A stretch of DNA of 17,241 nucleotides from Bacillota bacterium (GTDB lineage Bacteria; Bacillota; Clostridia; Peptostreptococcales; Anaerovoracaceae): the NCBI GenBank assembly GCA_017534025.1, contig JAFWDF010000006.1, forward strand, positions 1 to 17,241. Reading direction: 5' to 3'. Position 1 is the stretch's first letter. Each line of letters begins with the position of its first letter. The position numbers were made by a program, and so were the translations under genes. The notes beneath the pieces are model-generated. The model had not been told where the DNA came from, made no database searches, and was given only the letters and a program-made list of their open reading frames with translations. This document shows positions 1-6,942 of this stretch, in pieces.

Positions 1-333
1 CATGCGCACCGGATCGTCCACGGCCATGCCCTTGGACATGTTTTCTTCAAAACTTTCCGGCTTTTCATTCTTGATCTCGGAAAATTCAGCGTCCGCGTCA
101 TTTTCAATCTCTTTCAGATCCGTTTCATCCGGATCCGCATCGGCAGAAATCTCCACACCGTTGGAAATCAGCGTATCATAGATATCATCCATCTGATCCT
201 TATCCAGATCAACTTTGTCCAGACGGCTGGAAATCTCTTTAAATGTCAGATTTCCCTGACTCTTTCCCTGTTCGATCAGCGCGTCCACTTCCGACCGGCT
301 GCCATCGTCATATCTGTAGTTATCGCTGTTCAT
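1..333 (-). CDS. rpoD: RNA polymerase primary sigma factor RpoD/SigA (N-terminal part, runs off the window)
   Basis: Only the first 111 codons are inside the window; the gene continues past base 1. The translated part begins MNSDNYRYDD. Residues about 16-62 (LIEQGKSQGNLTFKEI and what follows) match sigma-70 region 1.1, the autoinhibitory domain of primary sigma factors. An acidic linker follows, and the last residues, DDPVRM, are the start of region 1.2 (normally DDPVRMYLKEIG). The start is ATG at 331-333 with AGGAG about nine bases upstream (341-347 area). This ATG shares one base with the dnaG stop (TGATG), which suggests translational coupling. RpoD directs RNA polymerase to housekeeping promoters. 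The dnaG-rpoD pairing is the classic macromolecular-synthesis operon, which supports the call. Promoter-binding regions 2-4 cannot be seen here. Confidence 0.93.
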   Translation of the reverse strand, partial: MNSDNYRYDDGSRSEVDALIEQGKSQGNLTFKEISSRLDKVDLDKDQMDDIYDTLISNGVEISADADPDETDLKEIENDADAEFSEIKNEKPESFEENMSKGMAVDDPVRM

Positions 334-2096
334 CAGTAATCACTCCTAAATTTCTGTTTCATACTGTGTAATTCTCCATCGATGTGCTTCAGCTCGTCCA
401 TCAGTTCCCTGACTCTGTCCCCGCTTCCCTCCGGAATCACATCCAGGCAGTATTCCAGTTCTCTGTGCCGTTTCTGAAGTTCGTTGATCCGGATTCTGGT
501 CACACAGTCATTAAACAGTTTTTCCGGATCGTCCTGGATCAGAATTGTTTCCCGAATGCGGGCCAGCAATTCGGCATCTGCCGCGTCCATCGAATCAAAC
601 ACTTTGTTGATATCCGTACCCGGATCTTCCTCAAAGATCGATCGAATGGCACTGAATAAACGGAAACAGTTCCGGTCCGTAAACACACTTTCATATTCAC
701 TGATCGGTTTAATATATTGCGGGTTCTGCACAGCCAGTGCGAGGAAAGTCCGCTGCAGATTCAAACCGGCACCGGACGGTTCTTCCGTTGCTGTCCGCTC
801 TGCGCTGCGCGTCCTCCCTCCGGCGCCGGCCTGCCGCATGCGGCTGACCGCCTCTATCTCCTTTCGCACCGCGCCCTGCGAAATCCCGGCTTCTCCTGCC
901 AGCTTCGAAACATAAGTATCCGCCAGAGCAGGACTGATATCATTCAGAATTTCCGCCGCCGCCCGAATATACCGGACAGCGCCGTCCGTTTCATTTAAAT
1001 CATACTTTCTTTTTTCGGACTCCAGCCGGTAATCCGCGTAATTCTGCGCCCGGCTGACCAGCTCACGAAACGCTTCCGGTCCGTTGCTTCGGATAAACTC
1101 ATCCGGATCCTTGCCGTCCGTCACATGCAGAACGCTGGCATTCAGTCCGGCGTCCTTCAGCACTTCAATGCCCCGCAGTGCCGCTTTTCTCCCTGCCTCA
1201 TCGGAGTCATAGGAAAGAACCACATTGGTCGTATACCGGCGGATCATCACACAGTGATTTGGCGTCATAGCCGTGCCGAGGGTGGCTGCCACGTTGGTAA
1301 TGCCCGCCATGTAAAGCGAGATCATATCCATGTAGCCTTCCACGATAATGATCTGATCCGCATTCTTCACCGCGTCTCTGCTGAGATTGAGCCCGAACAG
1401 ATTATCTTTTTTTGAAAAAGCCGCGGATTCCGGTGAATTCAGGTACTTCGGATCCTGCCCCGCAATGGCCCGGCCGCCGAAGGCGATGACCTTGCCGCGG
1501 GTATTAATGATGGGAAAGATCACCCGGTCCCGGAATTTATCATAATACCGGCCTTTTGACTGTGAAATCAGACCGGCATTCATAAGCTGCTTTTCCGAAT
1601 AGCCTTTCGCTTTCATATGGTCCAGCAGGCTGTGCCACCGGCCGTCTGCATAGCCCAGGCCGAATTTCGCAATGGCGGTCTTATCCAGTCCCCGGTCCTG
1701 AAGGTATTCCCTGCCCGGATTCGGACGGTCGGCAATAGCATGGAAGAAAAACCTTGCCGCTTCCCGGTTCATCTCATAAATCTCATTCTTACCGCTCTCC
1801 CTGCCGAACCCGAAGGCCTCCATATCAATGCCGTACTGTTCGCAGAGCTTGCGCACCGCAGTCATGAAATCCACATTGTCCATTTTCATGACAAAACTGA
1901 TGACATCACCGGATTCCCCGCAGCCAAAGCAATGATAGAACTGCCGGCTGTCGGACACATGGAAGGAAGGCGTTTTTTCTCCGTGAAACGGGCAGAGTCC
2001 CATGTACCCGGTCCCGGTTCGCTTCAGCTGCACGTAGCGGCCGACCACGTCCACAATATTGCATCTGGTCTTTATTTCATCTGTTATGCCGCTCAC
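333..2096 (-). CDS. dnaG: DNA primase DnaG
   Basis: This 587-residue protein, of normal family length, makes the RNA primers for chromosomal replication on the template of the DnaB-type helicase. The N-terminal zinc-binding domain shows CPFH at 35-38 and CFGC at 56-59, giving Cys35, His38, Cys56 and Cys59 as ligands. The catalytic core contains the TOPRIM domain, with VEGYMD around 252-257 (Glu253) and YDSDEAG at 296-302 (Asp297, Asp299), followed by DGKDPDEFI near 327-335. The C-terminal 150 residues form the helicase-interaction region, which is poorly conserved. The start is GTG at 2094-2096, preceded by GGAGG with a seven-base spacer; no in-frame ATG precedes the zinc domain. It lies downstream of dgt and overlaps rpoD by one base. 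Confidence 0.97.
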   Translation of the reverse strand: MSGITDEIKTRCNIVDVVGRYVQLKRTGTGYMGLCPFHGEKTPSFHVSDSRQFYHCFGCGESGDVISFVMKMDNVDFMTAVRKLCEQYGIDMEAFGFGRESGKNEIYEMNREAARFFFHAIADRPNPGREYLQDRGLDKTAIAKFGLGYADGRWHSLLDHMKAKGYSEKQLMNAGLISQSKGRYYDKFRDRVIFPIINTRGKVIAFGGRAIAGQDPKYLNSPESAAFSKKDNLFGLNLSRDAVKNADQIIIVEGYMDMISLYMAGITNVAATLGTAMTPNHCVMIRRYTTNVVLSYDSDEAGRKAALRGIEVLKDAGLNASVLHVTDGKDPDEFIRSNGPEAFRELVSRAQNYADYRLESEKRKYDLNETDGAVRYIRAAAEILNDISPALADTYVSKLAGEAGISQGAVRKEIEAVSRMRQAGAGGRTRSAERTATEEPSGAGLNLQRTFLALAVQNPQYIKPISEYESVFTDRNCFRLFSAIRSIFEEDPGTDINKVFDSMDAADAELLARIRETILIQDDPEKLFNDCVTRIRINELQKRHRELEYCLDVIPEGSGDRVRELMDELKHIDGELHSMKQKFRSDY

Positions 2097-2151
2097 CTTG
2101 AAACCTCCGCACTATAATTATTCGCTGCAAACCGGCGATTTCCTCTAATTA

Positions 2152-2179
2152 TTTTTAAATATTGACCATTAATTCACAA
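2152..2179 (-). promoter_or_regulatory. candidate promoter between dgt and dnaG
   Basis: The 103-base gap between the dgt stop and the dnaG start is AT-rich compared with the genes. On the minus strand it holds TTGTGA (2174-2179) and TAAAAA (2152-2157) with a 16-base spacer, each matching four of six consensus bases. It could drive dnaG-rpoD separately from the upstream genes. No convincing intrinsic terminator is seen after dgt, so co-transcription from upstream is equally possible. This call is weak. Confidence 0.3.
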
Positions 2180-2199
2180 AAATCGGAAGAATCGGATCC

Positions 2200-3219
2200 C
2201 TATGTGTCCAGTTTCCATCCGTGCGGCACAAAGAGCTGATTGTAATTACTCAGCGCGTAGCGGTCCGTCATGCCGGCTATATAATCCTTCACGACCTCCT
2301 CCCGGCCGTACACGGTCAGCATTTCCTGGTGCTCGGAAGGCATTTCCTCCGGATTTTCCAGGAAATAATCGTACAGGGAAAAAATCAGATTCCGGACTTT
2401 AAACAATTCTTCCCGCTGCTTGACTTTTTCACTTTTATAAACATACGTGAACATAAAATCCCGCAGTTTATTCATATAATAGCCGCATTCTTCACTTTGT
2501 GTAATGTCGCCGGACGCTTCTCCGGACCGGATCATATCCGTGACCAGACAGTTGATTCTCGACCGATGATCCTCCCCCAGCACGGCCAGGCAGTCCTTCG
2601 GCAGATCTTCCTGCGTAATGATGCCCGCCCGGATGGCATCATCAATGTCGTGATTGATATACGCAATGCGGTCACTGATCCGCACCACCCTTCCTTCCTG
2701 TGTGAAGGGCAGGTCCGGACCGGTGTGGTTCAGAATCCCGTCACGCACTTCCGCCGTCAGATTCAATCCTCTTCCGCGATGGCCGGTTTCCAGAATATCC
2801 ACGACCCGCAGGCTCTGTTCATTATGATGAAATCCTCCGGCATGGCGTTCCGCCAGATAGTTTTCCCCGTTGTGTCCGAATGGCGTATGTCCCAGATCAT
2901 GTCCCAGGGCAATCGCCTCTGTCAGATCTTCATTCAGTCCCAGTCCCCTCGCGATGGTTCTCGAGATCTGTGCCACATCCAGCGTATGGGTCAGCCGGGT
3001 ACGGAAATGATCTCCTTCCGGCGACAGGAATACCTGTGTTTTATGCATCAGGCGGCGAAGGGCTTTGGAATGAATGATCCGGTCGCGGTCCCGCTGAAAG
3101 TCCGTCCGGAGAGGACAGGGTTCTTCTTCCTCCTGCCGGCCCAGGGATTCGGCGGCTTTCGCAGCTCGTTCCGATAAAAACCTGTATTCTCTTTCTTCCT
3201 GCATTTCTCTGGTAATCAT
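2200..3219 (-). CDS. dgt: deoxyguanosinetriphosphate triphosphohydrolase-like protein (HD domain dNTPase)
   Basis: This 339-residue protein belongs to the dGTPase-like HD-domain family, which splits dNTPs into the nucleoside and tripolyphosphate. The family signature near the N-terminus is intact (QRDRDRIIHSKALRRL, residues 42-57, then HKTQVF). The metal-binding HD residues are visible as His78 in RLTHTLDVAQ, His107-Asp108 in ALGHDLGHTPFGH, and a later Asp in SDRIAYINHDIDDA. I chose the ATG at 3217-3219. A TTG 15 bases upstream is in frame, but the AGGAG following it sits seven bases before the ATG and is better read as the ribosome binding site. The gene follows the lipoprotein gene by 48 bases and precedes dnaG, an arrangement known in Clostridia that would link dNTP pool control to replication priming. 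Its nucleotide preference cannot be told from sequence. Confidence 0.93.
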   Translation of the reverse strand: MITREMQEEREYRFLSERAAKAAESLGRQEEEEPCPLRTDFQRDRDRIIHSKALRRLMHKTQVFLSPEGDHFRTRLTHTLDVAQISRTIARGLGLNEDLTEAIALGHDLGHTPFGHNGENYLAERHAGGFHHNEQSLRVVDILETGHRGRGLNLTAEVRDGILNHTGPDLPFTQEGRVVRISDRIAYINHDIDDAIRAGIITQEDLPKDCLAVLGEDHRSRINCLVTDMIRSGEASGDITQSEECGYYMNKLRDFMFTYVYKSEKVKQREELFKVRNLIFSLYDYFLENPEEMPSEHQEMLTVYGREEVVKDYIAGMTDRYALSNYNQLFVPHGWKLDT

Positions 3220-3267
3220 CGCCAGGCTCCTCAATTAATCTCTGTATTTCCAATCCCGTTCGTTTCT

Positions 3268-3819
3268 TCAGCGGACCATTTCGTATCCCAGTTTCCGGAA
3301 CAGCCCGTCGGCGTCCGCCTTCACGGTTTCCTCTGCCTCACGGTCTCCGTTCACAAGGATCAGCATATTATCCACTCTGATATAATACCCGCAGACAGTT
3401 ATTCCCGTCTCGTCGTTCTCGTATTCTTCTCTGTAAAACTCGTAATTGGCACCGCCGCGGATCATCTGCAGCCCCGGATCAGGATACCCGTCACCGTCGC
3501 CGTCAGTAATCAGCTGCTCTGCCATTTCCGCCGTAGTCATAAAAATATATATATAGCTCGTGCCGTCGGATCCGCTCACCATACTGGCATCAAAACCAAA
3601 GTCCTCCGACACATCCTGCGCTTCGCCGATGTCGGAAACCGCACTTTTGAACCGGTTCATGGAAACCGGAGAATAGCTGTCGGATGACCGTTCCACACCT
3701 TCTGATTCAGAACCGGCAGACCAGTCCGTACCGCCGGATGCCGTCTTGCTGTCCTGACTGCAGGCCGGTAAAGTCAGCAGAATCATGATCACCAGGACCG
3801 ATAACAATGCTTTTTTCAT
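3268..3819 (-). CDS. small secreted lipoprotein of unknown function
   Basis: This 183-residue protein starts MKKALLSVLVIMILLTLPAC, a typical lipoprotein signal peptide with lipobox LPAC; Cys20 would be lipidated, anchoring the protein outside the cytoplasmic membrane. A Ser/Gly/Glu-rich linker (about 21-50) leads to a globular part of about 130 residues. Residues 106-114 read DGDGDGYPD, resembling a calcium-binding DxDxDG loop, but a single copy is weak evidence. The C-terminal layout (NYEFYREEY, then YYIRVDNMLILV, ending KLGYEMV) resembles a pattern I associate with small Clostridia lipoproteins of unknown role. The reading frame is open 28 codons further upstream into the permease gene, but the signal peptide and a GGAG eight bases before this ATG (3817-3819) fix the start. 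It lies 17 bases after the EamA gene and is probably co-transcribed with it. I do not recognise a function. Confidence 0.82.
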   Translation of the reverse strand: MKKALLSVLVIMILLTLPACSQDSKTASGGTDWSAGSESEGVERSSDSYSPVSMNRFKSAVSDIGEAQDVSEDFGFDASMVSGSDGTSYIYIFMTTAEMAEQLITDGDGDGYPDPGLQMIRGGANYEFYREEYENDETGITVCGYYIRVDNMLILVNGDREAEETVKADADGLFRKLGYEMVR

Positions 3820-3836
3820 GTTTGCTTCTCCTTCAT

Positions 3837-4721
3837 TCAAAGTTCCCCGTGGCGTTCCAGTTCCCGCCGGTTCCAGAGAAAATTCAGAACCGCGGCGCCG
3901 CATATTATTATATACCCCAAAATACTGAATACATCAGGCAGATCTCCGAAAAACAGAAACCCCCACACAGTGGAAAATATAACCGCAGTGTAATCATAAA
4001 CGGATATGCGGTTTGCAGGCGCATGAAAATACGCGCCGGTGACGGAAAGCTGTCCTCCGGCCGCCGCCAGCCCGGCCAGCAGCAGCATCACCGTCTGATA
4101 GAGACTCATGGGTTCGAACAGAAACAGCATGGGAATCAGACACACCACGCAGGAAAACACGGAAAAAAACAGAACCACTACCGGACCCCGCTCCCCGCGC
4201 TGTCCCAGATACCGCACCATCATATAGGCCAGTCCGGCACCCAGTCCGCTGGTCAGTCCCACCATGGCAGGACCGAATGACGCATTGGCAAAGGATGGTT
4301 TGATCACCAGCACTGCGCCGGCCAGAGCCGCCAGAATGATACCGATCTGGAACCCCTTCAGACGCTCTTTCAGAAATATTGCACTGCCGATCACTGCAAA
4401 AAACGGTGACATTTTGTTCAGAATATTGGCGTCCGGCAGCATCAGCCTGCCAATTGCATAGAAATTGCACAAAATCCCCACCGTGCCGAACACGGATCTT
4501 AAAACCAGATAGCGCAGGTTTTCTCTGCGGAATCCGAACCCCTGACCGTCTTTCACAAGAACCGCCAGCGCTATGAATACCGCCACCAGATTCCGGAAAA
4601 AGCTCTTCTGTACAAAAGGCAGATCCCCCGAAAGCTTGACAAACAGACCCATCAGGGAAAAACAGAAAGCCGACGTGATGATCAGGGCTATTCCTTTATA
4701 ATACTGCTTTGATGTGATCAT
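3837..4721 (-). CDS. EamA/DMT-superfamily permease
   Basis: This 294-residue, very hydrophobic protein has about ten predicted membrane segments arranged as two EamA repeats, the standard size and layout of drug/metabolite transporters. It begins MITSKQYYKGIALIITSAFC; the first repeat contains SFFRNLVAVFIAL and the end of the first half LAGAVLVIKP, a pattern common in this family. The second repeat ends FSILGYIIICGAAVLNFLW followed by a short charged tail. Members export amino acids, metabolites or drugs, and the substrate cannot be inferred here. The ATG overlaps the obg stop by four bases (ATGA), with a weak GGGAAG upstream, so translation is probably coupled to obg. The family call is firm; the role in an obg operon is unexplained. 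Confidence 0.9.
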   Translation of the reverse strand: MITSKQYYKGIALIITSAFCFSLMGLFVKLSGDLPFVQKSFFRNLVAVFIALAVLVKDGQGFGFRRENLRYLVLRSVFGTVGILCNFYAIGRLMLPDANILNKMSPFFAVIGSAIFLKERLKGFQIGIILAALAGAVLVIKPSFANASFGPAMVGLTSGLGAGLAYMMVRYLGQRGERGPVVVLFFSVFSCVVCLIPMLFLFEPMSLYQTVMLLLAGLAAAGGQLSVTGAYFHAPANRISVYDYTAVIFSTVWGFLFFGDLPDVFSILGYIIICGAAVLNFLWNRRELERHGEL

Positions 4722-6007
4722 TCATCTTCCCAGATCATTTCATAATCTTTAATGCGTACGGTATCGCCGTCCTGCAGGCCCATTTCCTTCATAATCTCCA
4801 CGGCACCCCGTTTTTCGATATAACGGTACAGATAGCGAAGCGAACCGTAATCGTTGAAATTTGTGGAATCAAAGATTTTATACAGCTGCTTGCCGGACAA
4901 TTCGAAAGCGCCCTGCGGGTCTTTCGACACGTAGATCTCGCGATAATCCGGCTCTTCTCCGGGCTCTTTGAACTCGTAGAGAATTTCCGGCTCTTCGATA
5001 TCCGGAAGTTCCTGCAGCGCTTTGTAAGCTGCCCCCAGAACTTCATTGACGCCCTGTCCCGTCACTGCTGACATAAGATAGAACGAATAGCCTTTGGACT
5101 CCACATAATCCCGGAATTCATCAAGCAGGTTCTGATCGTAAATGATATCCGCCTTATTGCCGGCTACGATCTGCGGCTTGGCTGCCAGTGCTTCGGAATA
5201 CTGTGCCAGTTCATTATTAATCTGGTCGAAGTCATCGATTGGATTCCGGCCTTCCGAACCGGCTACATCCACAACGTGAATCAGGACTTTGGTCCGTTCC
5301 ACGTGTTTGAGGAAATGCAGGCCCAGACCGGTTCCCTCATGCGCACCTTCAATGAGCCCCGGGATGTCCGCCAGGACGAAATTGCTGTCGTACAGCTTCA
5401 CGACACCCAGATTCGGTGTAATGGTCGTGAAATGATAATTGCCGATCTTCGGACGGGCGCTGGTGGATACTGACAGGAATGTCGATTTTCCCACGTTCGG
5501 GAAACCGATCAGGCCGACATCCGCGATCAGCTTCAGTTCCAGGATGACCGAACGTTCATCGGCAGCGCCGCCTGCTTCAGCGAAATTCGGAGCCTGCCGT
5601 ACGGAATTCTTAAAATGCACGTTGCCTTTGCCGCCCCTGCCGCCTCTTGCAGCTACTACGCGGTCGCCTTCCTGCTTCAGATCCTTCATGACCAGACCGC
5701 TGAGCTCATCGATGACGACAGTACCCACCGGCACTTTGATCACCAGATTTGCGCCATTCTTACCATGCTTGTTGGTCTTCATGCCGTCTTCGCCGTTTTC
5801 CGCCGCATATTTTCTCTTATATTTGAAATCCATTAATGTACGGTAACTGCTGCTGGCTTCGAATATGACATCGCCGCCCTTACCGCCATCGCCGCCGTTT
5901 GGGCCGCCTTCCGGCACAAACGGCTCTCTGCGGAACGACACGCATCCGTTTCCGCCCTTGCCGGATTTGATCATGATCTTCGCACGATCCACAAATCCAC
6001 TGCCCAT
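4718..6007 (-). CDS. obg: Obg-family GTPase (ribosome assembly and growth control)
   Basis: This 429-residue protein has the three-part Obg layout. The glycine-rich Obg fold (about 1-158) contains repeated GG motifs such as GGPNGGDGGKGGD (34-46) and RGGRGGKGN (121-129). The GTPase domain has G1 GFPNVGKS (168-175), switch I TTITPN (194-199), G3 DIPG (214-217), G4 NKAD (284-287) and G5 SAVTG (313-317). The C-terminal OCT domain (about 340-429) includes a tyrosine-rich segment near SLRYLYRYIEKRG and the family-typical ending DGDTVRI. Obg binds the large ribosomal subunit late in assembly and responds to guanine nucleotides. The start is ATG at 6005-6007 with AAAGGAGA seven bases upstream. It lies 118 bases after rpmA, the usual rplU-rpmA-obg order, but a strong terminator sits in between. 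Confidence 0.97.
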   Translation of the reverse strand: MGSGFVDRAKIMIKSGKGGNGCVSFRREPFVPEGGPNGGDGGKGGDVIFEASSSYRTLMDFKYKRKYAAENGEDGMKTNKHGKNGANLVIKVPVGTVVIDELSGLVMKDLKQEGDRVVAARGGRGGKGNVHFKNSVRQAPNFAEAGGAADERSVILELKLIADVGLIGFPNVGKSTFLSVSTSARPKIGNYHFTTITPNLGVVKLYDSNFVLADIPGLIEGAHEGTGLGLHFLKHVERTKVLIHVVDVAGSEGRNPIDDFDQINNELAQYSEALAAKPQIVAGNKADIIYDQNLLDEFRDYVESKGYSFYLMSAVTGQGVNEVLGAAYKALQELPDIEEPEILYEFKEPGEEPDYREIYVSKDPQGAFELSGKQLYKIFDSTNFNDYGSLRYLYRYIEKRGAVEIMKEMGLQDGDTVRIKDYEMIWEDE

Positions 6008-6041
6008 GGGATACTCTCCTTTCCTGTTTTCTTACAATGCC

Positions 6042-6089
6042 AAAAAAGGAGCTGTTGACTCAGTGAACCGTTCACTTGCAACAACTCCT
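6042..6089 (-). terminator. intrinsic terminator after rpmA
   Basis: On the minus strand, AGGAGTTGTTG (6079-6089) pairs with CAACAGCTCCT (6047-6057) with one G-U pair. The enclosed sequence contains a further perfect inverted repeat, GTGAAC-G-GTTCAC (6063-6075). The hairpin is followed by a run of six T (6042-6047). It ends the rplU-rpmA transcript. The T run lies only about 34 bases before the obg ATG and I see no good promoter there, so obg may depend on read-through. Confidence 0.87.
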
Positions 6090-6125
6090 AATCCGTGTCA
6101 ATATTTGACTGGTCTGCTCCGATGA

Positions 6126-6392
6126 TTATTCTGCAACAGTCTCAGGTGCGTATACGCTTACCTGCTTTCTGTTTCTTTCCTTTTCAAACTTTACAGTACC
6201 GTCGATCTTTGCAAAGAGAGTATCGTCCCCGCCTCTGCCAACATTGTTGCCCGGGTGGAACTTAGTGCCTCTCTGACGAACGAGGATGCTGCCGGCAGAA
6301 ACATACTGACCGTCTGCTCTCTTGACACCGAGTCGTTTCGATTCACTATCTCGGCCGTTCTTGGAGCTACCTACACCTTTCTTACTTGCCAT
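6126..6392 (-). CDS. rpmA: 50S ribosomal protein L27, form without N-terminal extension
   Basis: This 88-residue protein is a clear L27: it starts MASKKGVGSSKNGRDSESKR and contains RQRGTKFHPGNNVGRGGDDTLFA. L27 sits near the peptidyl-transferase centre and its N-terminus reaches toward the tRNAs. In many Firmicutes L27 is made with an N-terminal extension ending in a motif like LQFF, removed by the protease Prp. Here the protein begins directly at the mature end (Ala-Ser-Lys-Lys after Met). The start is firm: GGGAGGTG lies a few bases upstream and an in-frame TAA sits one codon before the ATG, so no extension is possible. The gap to rplU is 81 bases and holds no prp gene. Confidence 0.98.
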   Translation of the reverse strand: MASKKGVGSSKNGRDSESKRLGVKRADGQYVSAGSILVRQRGTKFHPGNNVGRGGDDTLFAKIDGTVKFEKERNRKQVSVYAPETVAE

Positions 6393-6473
6393 GACTTACA
6401 CCTCCCGAAAAATGTATGCCTGCATATAAACACATGCGCCCTGCGCTATGTTAAAATGCTGTTTCCGTGTGAT

Positions 6474-6785
6474 TTACAGAACGATGGAATCGATCTTAAC
6501 CTTTGTATAAGGCTGTCTGTGACCGCGCTTCTTTCTGTAGTCCTTCTTAGCCTTGAATTTGAAAACGATGACTTTCTTTGCCTTGCCGTTTTCAACAACG
6601 GTGCCCTTAACTTCCGCACCTTCCACATAAGGTGTGCCGATTCTGATATCAGAACCTTCACCGGCAGCCAGTACCTTGTCGAATACTACTTCAGCGTCTT
6701 CTTCAACGCCCAGCTTTTCAACGATGATTTCATCGCCTTCCTGTACTCTGTACTGCTTACCGCCTGTTTCTACAACTGCGTACAT
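6474..6785 (-). CDS. rplU: 50S ribosomal protein L21
   Basis: This 103-residue protein is standard L21 length and begins MYAVVETGGKQYRVQEGDEI, the conserved N-terminus. The conserved C-terminal segment FKAKKDYRKKRGHRQPYTKV is also present. L21 binds 23S rRNA in the large subunit. The start is ATG at 6783-6785, with GAGGAGG about seven bases upstream. It is the first gene of a short rplU-rpmA unit with its own promoter and a structured 5' leader, which suggests autoregulation as in other Firmicutes. Confidence 0.98.
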   Translation of the reverse strand: MYAVVETGGKQYRVQEGDEIIVEKLGVEEDAEVVFDKVLAAGEGSDIRIGTPYVEGAEVKGTVVENGKAKKVIVFKFKAKKDYRKKRGHRQPYTKVKIDSIVL

Positions 6786-6805
6786 GATTTCTAACCTCCT
6801 CTATC

Positions 6806-6855
6806 CAGACTCGCCATACCGGGGCAGCGCTCAGCATTTTTTAAAACCCCGTCTG
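6806..6855 (-). promoter_or_regulatory. structured leader of rplU (candidate L21 leader)
   Basis: The leader RNA can form a stem in which CAGACGGGG (6847-6855) pairs with CCCC (6821-6824) and, across an asymmetric bulge, GTCTG (6806-6810), enclosing a 22-base AU-rich loop region. The stem ends a few bases before the GAGGAGG of rplU. Position and size fit the ribosomal protein L21 leader family of Firmicutes, in which L21 is thought to control its own synthesis. Assignment to that family was not tested. Confidence 0.5.
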
Positions 6856-6871
6856 TGCGGCTTACCGAAAT

Positions 6872-6901
6872 ATATTACTATATTTGAGGAGATGATGTCA
6901 A
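6872..6901 (-). promoter_or_regulatory. promoter of rplU-rpmA
   Basis: On the minus strand a perfect -35 TTGACA (6896-6901) is followed, after an 18-base spacer, by TAATAT (6872-6877; four of six consensus bases). The predicted start is near 6865, giving a leader of about 80 bases. No terminator is evident between recA and this promoter, so some recA read-through into rplU is possible. Confidence 0.65.
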
Positions 6902-6942
6902 CCGTAAAATCAGGGAAAATCACACAATATTCCGCATTTTTT

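Noticed and set aside
3220..3234. TTG start for dgt five codons upstream of the annotated ATG
   Set aside because: The AGGAG overlapping those codons is ideally spaced for the ATG at 3217-3219, and the TTG has no ribosome binding site of its own.
3820..3903. A 28-codon upstream extension of the lipoprotein frame
   Set aside because: It would bury the signal peptide and overlap the permease gene; the internal ATG has a good ribosome binding site.
6393..6473. Small hairpin TATGC-AG-GCATA followed by five T between rplU and rpmA
   Set aside because: The stem is short with a two-base loop and weak pairing; it is unlikely to terminate between two ribosomal protein genes.
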